Shown: piece after piece, positions 1 through 10,894 of the stretch
Layout of the letters: each line of letters opens with the position of its first letter
How positions within the stretch are numbered: position 1 is the stretch's first letter
NCBI GenBank assembly: GCA_037349315.1
Contig: JBAIAC010000057.1
Location: forward strand, 14,105,501-14,169,500
Source: Chelydra serpentina
Taxonomy: Eukaryota; Chordata; Testudines; Chelydridae
DNA length: 64,000 nt
Reading direction: 5' to 3'
Notes under the pieces: generated by a model
The model's database searches: none
What the model was told of the DNA's origin: nothing
The model's input: only the letters and a program-made list of their open reading frames with translations
Translations under genes and position numbers: made by a program

Positions 1-229
1 GAGGAGGCGCTGAAGCCTATGGGTCAGGGCTGCCCTGTGCACTCAGCTCCTGGGGGCAGAGCCAGGTCCCCAGAGGCAGGGAGACGCCATCTGACGGAGC
101 AGCAGGTTGGGTCCGTGGCCATCAGCGGAGCTGCTGTGTGTGGGCACGAAGGTCCCAGCCATGCCCCTGGCGGGTCAGCGAACAACGCACTGACAGACCA
201 GAGGGAGGGAGGGACCGAGGGCGGGCGGC

Positions 230-620
230 AAGGAGCTGGTGGGAGCTGCTCACAGGCCCTGGGGAGGGACGGCTCCCTGCTCCCTGCTGGGGAGGTCTCT
301 GCTCAGGGCACGGGGGTGAGTGGGAGGGGACAGCTCCCCACTGAGGCGGTCTTGTCACAGGCGGGCAGGCGGGGGGGGGGGGGTGTCCAGCTGCTCACAG
401 ACTCTTGCGGGGGGGGGAGTGGGACAGCGCCCCACTGAGGCGGTTTCCGGTCACAGGCGGGGGGGGGGGGGGGGGGGGGGAGCTCCAGCTGCTCACAGAC
501 CCTGGTGGGGGGGGGGTTCCCTACGGGGAGGTCTCTGCTCACAGACCCTGGCGGGGGCGGGAGGAGACGGCTCCCTGCTGAGGCGGTCTCCGTTCACAGG
601 CCTGGGTGGAGGGGAATGGC
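230..620. repeat. degenerate GC-rich tandem repeat with long G runs
   Basis: Two modules recur in loose tandem: one containing AGCTGCTCACAGACCCTGG and one containing CCACTGAGGCGGT followed by TCACAGGC. They are separated by G tracts of variable length, the longest an uninterrupted run of 22 G at 459-480, with others near 369-381, 410-418 and 507-517. Repeats and G runs are read directly. The open frames here are compositional because the tract contains few A/T-rich stop codons. Confidence 0.75.
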
Positions 621-2560
621 TCCCCCCTGCTCTCCCAGCAGAGTTACTGTTTAACACGCGCCTGGGGCTGGAACACGCTGATTAGGCAGAACAGCAGCTT
701 GAGCAGCAATTAAAGTGCCCTTGTCCCACCTCAGCGGCTGACCAGGGAACTCAAGGACCCCACAGATCACTGGGCCGAGGCCTCCTCTCCGCTCCCCCCG
801 CCCAGCAGCGCCAGGACGGCCTGCGGCCCACCCAGCCATGGACACTGGGCACTGGGACACGGGCCTGGGGGGCCGGAGGAACAGCGCAGGGCCATGGCAG
901 CCGGCCCTGGGAGCACGGGAGAGGAGCGGTGCTGAGAGCTGGCCTGGAGCCCTCCGCTCTCTCCTGGCCCTGCCCTCTCCGTTTGCTGGGTTGCCTCTGC
1001 CTGGGATCCACAGTCCTGGGCAGGGCTGCTGACGCCCGCTGGGGTGTTTCCTCAGGCAGGAGCTGGCTGGTGGCTGTAGCAGGCCCTGTGGGTGTTGCAT
1101 CTGTATTTGCCCAGGCCCAGACGGGTCTGGGAGTCTTGGCCCCCAACCTCCGCGCATACAGGACCTAGGGCCGTCCTTCCGAAACGTGCATCTCAGACCC
1201 TACGAGCCGATGGGAGCTGTGGGGGCTGATTTCCCGGGGGCTAGCAGCAGGGCCCCATGTTTGAAAGGGCCGGGCTCACTGCCGTGGGGTAGCGCCAAGG
1301 CTTGGGACAGGCAGGCCCCTCGGTGAGCCCATCAGCGCGCTCGCTCAGCTCTGCCCAGAGCACTCTGGGATACAGCCACGCAGCCTTTAACCTGCCGGCT
1401 TTGCTCAGGTCCAGAGCTGCCCGGCTGATTAACTGATCGGCCCCCAGGTGTGGCCGAGCTGCCTCCGGTGCTGTTAGGAAACTGTCCCATCTCTCCCCCC
1501 AGGGGCCAGCCAGCAGGGCCCAGCACTCAGGGAACGCGGAGAAGGAGCTGTTTAAAATATCAGCTCACGTGTGTCACCAGCTCATAGGAAAAGCCGTCCC
1601 CAGCCTCTCCTCTCCACTGGGCTCTTGTTCCAGTGGGATCAGGTGAGAGAGCAGGGCCGCCCCACACAGATCCACGGATGGGACTGAGCTAGGAGCGGGA
1701 GTGGGGCCGTGGGGCAGGTCTGCCCTGCAGTCAGGGGTGCGGCTGCACCACGTCTGGACACACCCGAGCTAACTCCAGAACCAGAGAGCCGTGACGCTGA
1801 GGCAGCACGGATTGTCCCCCCCTGCCTGGGGCTCGAACCGCTCGCCCTGCCCCTGCTGCCGCGCCCGCACTGTTACTGCCATGGAGCGAGCGAGAGCAGA
1901 GCCAGGTCGAGGACGTCTGGACCTCTGAGTGAGGGCAGACGCACCCGATGGTTATAACATTTGCACCAATAGAGGTGGGCGGGAGACCTGCACTCACCTG
2001 CCCCTCGTGCTAGATGAGCTGCCGACTCGGGCACGGCATTCGTGTCTGGGGGGGTGGGGTGGCCTCCTGGGAAAGCTTTGGCCAGCTGGGCACCGTGGTG
2101 GCCAGGCGGAGGGCGCTGCCCCGTGATGCTGCCCCGTCTCACTCGCATTTGTGCTCTGACCCCGGGACATGTTAACCTGTCACAGTGTTGCAAGCGGCTG
2201 GCAGAATTGCTGGGCCCAGCACCCAACGCCAAGAGATAAGGGCAGGAGGCTGCAGCCAGCCCGATGCCGGTGCAGAGCTGGGAGAGAGTCCAGGAGGCCA
2301 AGCACGTCCCTTTCGTCTGCACCCAGCCTGCAGGTCTCAGGGATCCAGGTTGTGCTGCCCAGAGCCAGGCCTGTGAGACTTCAGCTGCAGGTCCCTGGAG
2401 CTGCCCTGGTGCCCGTGTGACCCCCACACCAGGAGCAGAGCAGTGCCCTACTCATTGCCACCCCATGCTCAGCCGGAAGGTTAGGATAAAAGCGTCAGAC
2501 TCACGGGGCCTGATTCTCTCCTATGGACACCTGGGGGACTCCAGGGACTCCTGATTTACT
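621..2560. other. no gene or repeat recognised
   Basis: GC-rich single-copy-looking sequence. Open frames up to 184 codons occur on both strands and overlap each other, which fits low stop-codon density and not coding. I see no recognisable domain, transposon end or RNA gene. Confidence 0.5.
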
Positions 2561-2574
2561 CCAGCAGGGGGCGC
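2561..2574 (+). promoter_or_regulatory. CTCF-like binding motif
   Basis: The 14 bases CCAGCAGGGGGCGC match the vertebrate CTCF core consensus CCASYAGRKGGCRS at every position. CTCF binds such cores as an insulator and loop anchor. The motif lies at the 3' end of a stretch (about 2500-2560) that resembles dispersed 'CTGATTTACTCC' repeats, so it may have arrived with a repeat. Occupancy cannot be judged from sequence. Confidence 0.5.
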
Positions 2575-4465
2575 TGGAAACTGCAGCCAGTGTAATTGCC
2601 ATGGGCCCCCCGCTGCCCACAGCCCCATCCAGTGCTCCTTGCCTGATGCTTGACCCAGAGCCCCAACGGTCAGCCCTCCTGGGTGACTCCTCCAGCAATG
2701 GCGTTACACGAATCGTTAATTACCATAAATAGCCTGGACGGGGGTTTAGCGCCCCTCTGGGCCCTCCAACAGCCGCCTTGGCCCAGGACTGGTGCGGGAC
2801 GAAAAACGGCCAGTGTTACAGCCCAGTTGTTCCTTGCAGCCCCAGCCAAACGCTGCTTCACTTTCAAGGACTAATAGACTCACAGCACAGGGCGGCGTGG
2901 CTGCATCGTCCCCCGTGGCCTGTGAGTGAAGGGCAGGAAACAACACCCTCTCATACAACCTGAGCCCGCTGCCCACGGGCATTACAAGCATCAAGCCAAG
3001 CTAAGGCCCCGTCCTGCAATCAGATCTGACCTCACCAATGGGGCAACCGCAGTGCAGAGCAATGAGCAGATTTGCAGTGGACCCAGAAGCCCTGTTAGAC
3101 CTCAGCCTTAGCCCAGGGCAAATCAGCACCTACAGGAACACGGGGTTCTGATCAATCCTGGAGCTGAAATATGGATTTGAACAATAACCATCCGATCAGA
3201 CGCCTTCAGCACAAGGGCTTGACAGTTTTAACGCTAGAGCACCACCTGTTGGGCAAAGGACATCACTGCAGCCCTAGTTTGTTTTATAGGGGCAGGAGAC
3301 GTCCTTAAAAAATTAAAACTCTGGGTAGGTCCTTTAAAATCATCATAAATCGCCCACATTGAAAGATACATGTGCAGTTGGTTCTATGTTGCAATTTGGT
3401 AGCAAATGTGATGGGCTCTAGCGTCCCCAGCTCCTTTGTCCAAGAGCCCCCCTGACAGTCCCTACTTGACAGCGGCAGATCGCACGGCAGGAGTTCAAGT
3501 CCCCAGCGACCCGTGGGTTCATGGGCAGGAACCTCAGTGTTTCACCTACTAGTGTTTCCCTCCAGGCCAATTGTAGGCTGAGTTGGTGGGCAGGGGCTCA
3601 GCCCGGTTCCGAACAGACAGGTGCCCATGTCACAAAATAGTCTCACCACGGCTGGCACTAACTGGCCCCTTCAGCAGAGATGCCGAGGGCCGGATGGGCC
3701 ATGGCATCTCACCTCGAAAGGTGGCTCCCATAGAGCAGGGGCTGTGGGTGAAGCTTGCCCTGCTGCTGTCCATGCTGTCCCCCTTCCCTGGAGCGAGACG
3801 GCTGCCCTCCAAGGCTGTCACATTTTCATGGCATGGTTTTCATTGGACCTAAATTCATTGTAAAGTTTAAATGACAGCCCCCACCCTCCTGCGCCATAAA
3901 AAGAATCTGCTTCATTTCTGGCAAGCGGGGCTGGGGGCCGTGCCTTGTGCTTCATAAAGGCCAGTCTGTAACACGGACCGGTGCAGCAGCAGCCTTCTCC
4001 AAGGGGCTACCTTGCGCTGTCTCGGGCGCCGGGATTCATTTCTCGCAGTGCTAGGTCTGTCTGTCTTCTCCTGTCTGCAGGGCACACATTGTTGGGCCTG
4101 TCCCACAAGCGCCGTGCATGCCGCCGACAAAGAGCAAGCCGAGGGACTGCACAGCGCCTGGCCGGGGCGCTCTCTGAATCAGTGACCGAGGACACAACGC
4201 CGGGCTCTGTAAAACTGGGACATCCCTCGGGTGTCTCGTCACCGCCGGCCCCAAGCAATGAGGAATGATGGGCAGGTACCTGGGTCAGGGTTCATTCGTG
4301 CTGTTCCAGGGGGAGGTTTGCTGGGCTCTCATCTTACCAGCCCTAATGACTCCTGGCAGCAGCTTGCATTGCCCCATCCCCACCCAGAGCACCCGGAACA
4401 GGAAATAAGGGCCCAGTGCTGCACTCTCCATTCCCATTCCTCTCATTAGGATTTGAAGCCCTTAG
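2575..4465. other. no gene or repeat recognised
   Basis: Mixed-composition sequence, more AT-rich around 3140-3420. I see no conserved domain, RNA gene or clear repeat. Confidence 0.45.
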
Positions 4466-4575
4466 GCCCCAGTCCATAAAGGTACGTAGGTGCCTAAGTC
4501 CCAGTTTTGGGCCCACAATGATCCACAGAATTGCCACTGAACCCTGCGGGCGTCTAAACTCACTTGGCCCCTAAG
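4466..4575. repeat. remnant of a dispersed palindromic repeat
   Basis: It contains CCATAAAGGTACGTAGGTGC and, about 40 bases on, GATCCACAG. These resemble the two ends of a palindromic reptile repeat whose better copy is at 58757-58835. It is diverged and the boundaries are approximate. Confidence 0.4.
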
Positions 4576-4715
4576 TTTTCATGGTAAAAGTTCCCCCGGT
4601 GTCTGTTTCTGCCTCTGGCCATGAGCACGGCTCCCTCCCTCCAGGCGTCTGGATGCCCACCTGAGCCCCAGAGCAATCCATGAACGGGGGGAAAGATCGG
4701 GGCTCACCCGCCTAA

Positions 4716-4866
4716 CTAGGGTTGCCAGGTGTTCGGTTTTTGACCAGAACGCCCGGTCGAAGAGGGACCCTGGCGGCTCCGTTATAAGTCCAAGTCGGCG
4801 GCGCGGTGGGACTAAGGCAGGCTCCTTGCCTGCCGTGGCTCCGCGCAGCTCCCAGAAACAGCGGGT
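4716..4866 (+). mobile_element. 5' end of a 'GGTTGCCAGGTGTTCGG' DNA transposon family
   Basis: The copy begins CTAGGGTTGCCAGGTGTTCG and runs into CGGCGGCGCGGTGGGACTAA, matching the start of a turtle interspersed repeat I remember. The matching 3' end of the same family is at 29890-30061, and its terminus (about TTAGCAAGCCTAG) is roughly the inverse of CTAGGGTTGCCA. The copy here stops within its GC-rich interior, so it is truncated. The superfamily is inferred only from the inverted ends. Confidence 0.6.
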
Positions 4867-4935
4867 TCCCCCCACTTGGCAGGCTCAACCACGGGCTGTG
4901 GAGGGAGCGTGGAGTCTGCCTCAGAACCAAGATAA

Positions 4936-5361
4936 ACAATCTACCAGGCTGTTGTACTCACCTCTCTCCTCTATGGCTGTGAGACATGGGCGCTTTTCCA
5001 GCACCACATCAAACAGCAGGAGAGCTTCCACCCTCACCGCCCAAGATCTATCTGCAGCATCAAGTGGCAGGACAGGATCCCCAACCCTGAAATCCTTGAC
5101 AGGTGCCAAATCCCTGGCATTGACAGCATGCTCATCAGGGCTCAACTTCGCTGGGTCAGACACATGGTCCGCATGGAGATTTCCTGTGTGCCGAAAGCAG
5201 TGCTCTACAGCCAACTGAGCACGGGAACCCGCTCTAAGGGTCGACCCATCCTCAGATATAAAGACACCTTGAGGACCAACTTCAAAGCATGCAAGATAGA
5301 CATTCAAACCTGGGGACTTGTTGCCCGGGTCAGACCCAGATGGGCCTGTGCCCACTTTTGA
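4936..5361 (+). pseudogene. non-LTR retrotransposon reverse-transcriptase C-terminal remnant
   Basis: Frame 1 is open for 142 codons from just after a TAA at 4933 to a TGA after 5361. It encodes the segment downstream of the RT core, with LLYGCETW near the start, IKWQDRIPN in the middle, LIRAQLRWVRHMVRM at about codons 65-80 and GRPILRYKDTL further on. This YGCETW...LRWVGH...GRP..RYKDTLK series is typical of reptile LINE ORF2 proteins. Clade (RTE-like or other) is not resolved. Upstream the frame is lost at a probable frameshift near 4930, and no RT core or endonuclease is present, so this is a 5'-truncated dead copy. Confidence 0.8.
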
Positions 5362-6336
5362 GGTCTGCAGGAGAAGAGAGCATGTCATAAAGTCAACGCC
5401 CCATCCTCCTCCTCCCCCCGCCAATGACTACTCTTGCAAGACCCCGGATCAGACTTGTGTCCCATGTGAGAAGCAATAAGAACAAACCCAGAACTGAATT
5501 CAACATCAGCTGAGCACTCGTGTATCCTATGCCACTCCTTCTGCTGGCAGCCATTGCAGTTCCCAACGTCAGCCCAACCTCCCCGCCCCCCTGCCCCATC
5601 ATTAATCACTCCCTTTAGATCCAAGCATGCTTGTTGTCTGGGACACACACTGAGCCGACAGACAGATCTCGCTGCTGCGTTTGGTGACACAGCTACGGGT
5701 GCGTTACTTTATAGCACCCATCTCGGTTTAACAGAGCCCAGCAGGAGACCCAGGGGAATCTCCTATTACACATACAGCTTTACCAGAGGGTTGCACTTCA
5801 TTGCTTATGTAGACCATGCTGTGCACCCAGCGGGGCCCTCGCCCCGTACTCTGGTCAGAACCCCACTGACTCAGGTGAAAACCAGGAAAGGCTGCCCCTC
5901 CCCCAAGCCTCTGTGGGGTCACTGTCTCACCCCTGTATCCTGACCGAATTGGCCCTCGGTGGTTCTAGTGGAAACCAGGCTTTGTGGGGTTTCAGATTGT
6001 CACCAACATGCAGAGAAATGCCGTCAAGTTGAGTGTCCGTCCTCACCCCACGCTCTGCATGGCCAATTGTGTGGACTCTGGCTAGTCTTGATAGCCATAG
6101 AAATGTCCGATCCCTTTCTGAATGGCTCTCCCCCCATAATGAGCTACCTGATGCTCTCGCTAATATCACATCCGTACCCCCTCGCCTGCTGATCGTCTGC
6201 TAGCTCTTTCCGACAGTGAGCACAGATGTGCTGCAGCCCTGGAGATCTTCACCCCAGAATCCACCCACCTCGCAACACCTCCCCCTACACAAACGTACAT
6301 ACCCTGCATACAGTTTAGCTCCCTATGCCCCTTTCC
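5362..6336. other. no gene recognised
   Basis: Sequence after the LINE remnant. Part of 5362-5500 could be LINE 3' UTR. I see no domain, RNA gene or transposon end in the rest. Confidence 0.4.
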
Positions 6337-6736
6337 CAGGGCAGGCGCTTTCACTAGGCGACCCTAGGCGGTCGCCTAGGGCGCCAGGATTTGGGGGGCG
6401 GCATTTCGCCATCCTCGGCGGTGGGTGGCTGCCTCCTGCCTCCTGGTTCCACGCTCAGCTCAGTGACTGAGCATGGAGCCGGGAGCTGGGGAGGTGCCGC
6501 GGGTGGGGGGGAGGCTGCTGCAGCCCGCAGGTGGGGGGCTGAGCTGCCGCGAGTGGGGGGGGGGGCGGGGATTAGCTGCTGCCGCGGCCCGCAGGCATGA
6601 GCCTGAGCCACTGCGGGGGGATGGGGAGCCGCCTGCTGCAGGTGGGGGGAGCCGGCTGCCGCAGGGGTGGTGGGGGGTGCAGGGCTGGTGCAAGGAAGTT
6701 TCGCCTAGGACACGAAACTTCCTTGCACCAGCCCTG
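6337..6736. mobile_element. hAT-like MITE with ends CAGGGCAGG / CACCAGCCCTG
   Basis: It starts CAGGGCAGGCGCTTTCACTA, contains the palindromic CCTAGGCGGTCGCCTAGG, has a GC-rich middle and ends TGCACCAGCCCTG. The ends resemble those of the element at 33235-33817, so both probably belong to one family. Flanking octamers CCCTTTCC and CCCTCACA agree only partly, so the target duplication is not proven. No transposase frame is present. Confidence 0.6.
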
Positions 6737-6737
6737 C
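6679..6737. repeat. hairpin with perfect 25-bp arms
   Basis: Bases 6679-6703 and 6713-6737 are exact reverse complements, separated by a 9-base loop that starts with the palindrome CCTAGG. It forms the 3' terminus of the surrounding MITE. Confidence 0.95.
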
Positions 6738-7216
6738 CCTCACAGGCCCTGTTGCAAACAGAGAGAGGGATTTAGTTTGGGAAGCCCCGCTCTCTCCTGG
6801 GCGTCCCTCCCACCATGGCTACACCCCTGCGACCAAAGAAACCACACGCTGCATGGGAGTTCACAGGAAAATACTCACAATTTATTACCCAAACGAGTCC
6901 CCAAGTGGGAGCAGCTCAGGACTCTCCCAGAGCCCCACACTGCTCCCTTTAAAAAAGAACCCCCGTGTTCACTGCCCTCCCAGCCCCAGCTCAGTTCTTG
7001 ACAGCGACCAAGTCAAAACGAATGAGATCTAACAGTTTGGGCGCTGGGGGCATGTGTCCATCTGAAATTTCCCTTTGGAAATCCCAGTCCTCAGACCTTC
7101 CTCCTGGCCCGGGTCCCAGGTCCCAAGTGTCCACCACAAACCAGTCTCCACATTCACTCTGTTCCCAGCTGTGCTCAGACGCTCCAGGAAGCAGCATGTA
7201 CACACTATACACATCC

Positions 7217-7238
7217 GACACACACACACATACACACA
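7217..7238. repeat. short (CA)n microsatellite
   Basis: ACACACACACACATACACAC, an imperfect CA run, with further CA-rich sequence just downstream. Confidence 0.85.
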
Positions 7239-7327
7239 TTACACAGACATCAAATCCAGGATACCTCTTGTTTACATGTTAGGAATGATGCTAAATCCAG
7301 TATCCTTTTACAAGCGTTATTTAGCCG

Positions 7328-7440
7328 TGGGGGGCAGACTCTGGTCTCATTTCCACTGGTGTAAAATTGGAATAACTCCTTTCACTGATATGGATTTATG
7401 CCAGATTTATCCTGGTAGTTACTGAGATCAGAATCTAGGC
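7328..7440. repeat. palindromic dispersed repeat ('TGGTGTAAAATTGGAATAAC')
   Basis: It begins GCAGACTCTGGTCTCATTTC and ends GAGATCAGAATCTAGGCC, with central TTACACCAG-like half-sites in opposite orientation. A related, more symmetrical copy lies at 55379-55478. Family name not known to me. Confidence 0.45.
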
Positions 7441-8074
7441 CTGAGTCTTCCAGAAATATCTTGGCAGATGGATGTTTTGCAAATTCAGCATAGGATCAGT
7501 GTTTAGAAAAATCGGATTGGCCCTGAAACCATTTGTATTGGTCCCATCAACAAAGCACGTTTGCAATGGTTGTTCCAGTGTGATTTTAGCAGCTGGTATT
7601 TCAAGTTAGAGGTTGATGCTTGATCCCCTTTGAAATCTGAGGTTCCCAAGCTTCCACTCAAGAGGACAGGCAGCATCAGTTTCTATCTCAAGTAGTTCTT
7701 GAGATGGCAGCTACCAAACCACATTGAAATTCAAGTGTGGGGGGACAGGGGAAGTAAGAGGGTAATCGGAGTGGTGTGATTTTAAAAGATCTGATAAAAT
7801 GACCTTTGATGATTATAAATTAGTGCTTTATACCCCTGGAAAGCTGAGAATACCAGCATTTTTAATGGCAGGAAGTGTCTGTCCCCTAGGTAGTTTGTGA
7901 GAAATGAATTTCTTAAGTCTATGTCAAGCCTTTAGGAGTTGTGTGTATCAATGGAGCTGTTGTTTTTTTTAAATGCCCAACACTGGGTGTAGTAAGTACC
8001 TTGGACCAGCGATAGATTCATTCCCGTCTATAACCAGGGTTGGGTTGTATTTTGGGGTACATGTGATCTTTTTG
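7441..8074. other. AT-richer stretch, nothing recognised
   Basis: Noticeably lower GC than its surroundings and no clear repeat. An ancient repeat or conserved non-coding sequence is possible but cannot be shown without alignment. Confidence 0.4.
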
Positions 8075-8145
8075 TACAGGACTTTGAGGTCCTCAGATGG
8101 AAGGTGTTGGAGAATGGCAAAGGGCCGGTATTACTGTGCAGCACA
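8075..8145 (+). repeat. CORE/MIR-like SINE 3' tail remnant
   Basis: GACTTTGAGGTCCTCAGATG followed by GAAGGTGTTGGAGAATGGCA resembles the 'gatcctc.gatgaaaggcgctagagaa' tail of amniote CORE-SINEs. It is diverged and the head is missing. Confidence 0.4.
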
Positions 8146-8925
8146 AAGTCCTTCCAGGTTTATTAGAAGCATCTTGTTCCTTGCGACACCGCTGTGTTTC
8201 TGCATTATGATGACCCGAGATCTACCCTGATTCCACAGCTGGGAGACCAGAGCCCGTGCCCGGCTCAGTCCTCTCCCAGAAGGAACTTCCCAGTGCCAAG
8301 GCGGAGCTACTGCTCCAGAAACACCACGTTGGAGACCTGACAGAGAGTGACGGATGGGGAGGGAGCGCTCTTCACATCAGTTTGCTGGGTCTGGGAGCCC
8401 AGGAGGGTCAGTAAGAAACCTGGGCAGCCGTTCTGCATTCTCAGAGACTGGGGGCAGCCTGAGACTCCTTGGCCTTTGCACTGGCAGAAGGTGAAAGGCT
8501 AGCAAAAGCGATGCGCCCAGCCCCAGGGAAAGGACAACAAAACCCACATGGGCCTCTGTAGTCCCCTGAGCACCCAAAGCAGAGACCAGGGCTGGAGGCA
8601 ACCGTGGAGGGGCTGGCGGCACAGGGTGCCCACTTTAAGGAGGCATTAGGGAGCCCAGGGACACAAGTGGGAGGGGAAGGTCTGAATCGAAACTAATTCC
8701 CTCCCCGGAGGGAATCACTGCAGAGTCCTCCCATGCCTACGGCTATTCTCCTGGCTCCTGTGTGCCCAAGGCTGGACGCGAGGCCAGTGGCAGTGAGTCC
8801 TGTTGGCTGCATAGTGCTCGTCTCCCGCGAGCCAGGTGGCCACCGTGAGTGCTGGGGCGTAAACCCAGCATGAGCTCTCACACAGCCTGGGGCTCGGCCC
8901 ATTGCCCAGCCGATCGTAATGGAGT
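8146..8925. other. no gene or repeat recognised
   Basis: GC-rich sequence upstream of the CR1 copy. Nothing recognised. Confidence 0.4.
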
Positions 8926-9180
8926 AATGGTCTCAAGTTGCAGAGGGGGAGGTTTAGGTTGGATATTAGGAAAACCTTTTTCACTAGTAGGGTGGTGAAG
9001 CACTGGAATGGGGTCCCTAGGGAGGTGGTGGAATCTCCTTCCTTAGAGGTTTTTAAGGTCAGGCTTGACAAAGCCCTGGCTGGGATGGTTTAGTTGGGTT
9101 TGGTCCTGCTTTGAGCAGGGGGTTGGACTAGATACCTCCTGAGGTCCCTTCCAACCCTGAGAGTCTATGATTCTATGATC
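8926..9180 (+). mobile_element. CR1 LINE 3' end
   Basis: A 5'-truncated CR1. It starts in the end of the ORF2 coding region (the GAGGTTTAGGTTGGATATTA segment, encoding the LDIRK-like C-terminus), continues through GAGGTGGTGGAATCTCCTTC, and ends in the 3' UTR with GTTGGACTAGATACCTCCTG and the short terminal repeat GATTCTATGATC. CR1 lacks a poly-A tail and ends in such octamer-like repeats. It is similar to the minus-strand copies at 23416, 27874 and 52464, so it belongs to a fairly young family. Confidence 0.92.
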
Positions 9181-10198
9181 GTCAGGGCTGGGCGGGTCTC
9201 CGCGGCGTCTGCCCAGCACCCAGCCCAGGGCACGACTGCAATACGAACAACAGGAACAGTAAGAGAGAGGCCATGAGGAGCAGGACACCAGGGTTCTCGG
9301 TCCCAGAGCTCCCTCTGGAGGGGACCGTGGCAGGAGGGAGCCCTCTGTCGATCCAGAACCCTGCCCCGTGTGGCCACGGCAGCACTCGCTGAAGTGCCGC
9401 CGTAGATCTCAGCCAAACCACTAGGTTTCCTTTATATTTTCCTCCTCTCGGGGACAGGGAGGATCCAGGCACGGTGGGGGGGTCCCTCGACGCCTGCAGT
9501 GAAAAGCAAACATTAACCCCCCCCAAAACCTGAGTAGCGCCTGGTACTCCCTGCGGATCGTTCCCTGCCATCCTGGGAACGCGGGGCTACAGCTCTCCCT
9601 GATAACGCCAGTCGCCCTGCAGAGGGCAGTGTGCTGCCAGTTACAGCCTGTGTTAGGCAGCAAAATCCTCGGCCTCGGGGTCTCTGCTGTTGTGTAGGGC
9701 AGGCGGGCGGCCCCCTCTGGGGTTTGCTGTGAAACCCACTGACCCCCCTTCTCTCCCTGCAGAGCCTAGCACCGACAGCAGAGCCAGCGCTGCTCCCGTA
9801 GGCCAGTCGTGGGGGAGGTAGATGTGCCCAGTATGGCCACTGCCCTGGACCCTAGCCACAACCCGGGCCGGGGGTGCTGCATGAGGGGCGGGGATCCAGG
9901 CAAGCCCGGGGGGGCTGGGCTGAGCCCGGCTCACCAGTGACGCTCAGCTCCGTGGACTTAACGCCCCGGTGTGGCCTGCTGGCTGCTTTGAGACTTTGGT
10001 GAAACTGCCAAACTTCATCCCTTTTGGTCGGCAAGCTCCTAAAGGCAGCCAGGGCTCAAGGCAGCATTATCCCGCAAGCCGCAGGGGTCACGCTGGGTCC
10101 CCGCAGAAGCAGGACCCAGCCTGGGGAGGGACTCGCTTCTGTTTGCCAGACAAGGGCTTCACCTTTGGGTGCCAGGGAGGAGAATGTACTACGGATCT
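9181..10198. other. no gene recognised; weak CTCF-like site
   Basis: GC-rich sequence. CCTGCAGAGGGCAG at 9616-9629 matches the CTCF core at 13 of 14 positions. No domain or transposon end seen. Confidence 0.35.
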
Positions 10199-10217
10199 CC
10201 CCCCCCCCCCCCCCCCC
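10199..10217. repeat. poly-C run of 19 bases
   Basis: Uninterrupted C run; on the minus strand it is a G19 tract. Confidence 0.95.
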
Positions 10218-10894
10218 GCTGTGCCATTTGCCCCAGGCATCTCAGAAGGCCTGACTAAGGATACTGGATCATCTGTTACAAAAGAAAAGACAAGGAAATT
10301 GTGCCCCAGAACATCACAGTGAACGAACGTACTCAGCTAAGAACGATCCTAGCGCGGAGACATCGCAGGCGGCAGCACCGCTGAGCTGCTCGGGTGTGAA
10401 GACGAGAAAATCCCCCCAGACAAACGCCCTTGGCTCCTAAGTCTGTGTCCTTAAATGCCACCGAAGAAAGGTTTCCCCGCAGGGGTTCCCCCGGCTTCGC
10501 CAAACGCGTGGTTCCCCCTTGGAGGTTCCTCTACTCCCCCACTCCAAGGAACACAAGATGTTCTTGCTGCATAGCACCAAGGAAAACCCAGCAAACGCCA
10601 GGCCCCACCAGTCAAGCTGGGCTGATGCTCGACAGTCTCTCCTTTCCCTGCTGGTCAGCAGTGCGTCCCAGGGGAGGTGTTAAGACGTGTCCTTCAGCTC
10701 TGGGCTTTGGGGCTGCTGCGGGGGCACCTCTGCGGAGGGGGACTGCATTTCCTGGGATCTGTCTGTGGAGAGAGCAATGGAGGCAAATGCAGTGAAAAGC
10801 CCTGGAAAGCGCAATTGTCGGTCCACAAACGGGTACCCCACAGTCCTCCCCACTCCCCTTTCCACCAGCCAACCCCCACTCCCTGCAGCCCCAC

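Noticed and set aside
651..1157. 168-codon minus-strand frame
   Set aside because: Four other overlapping frames on both strands share the interval; low-stop GC-rich composition explains them.
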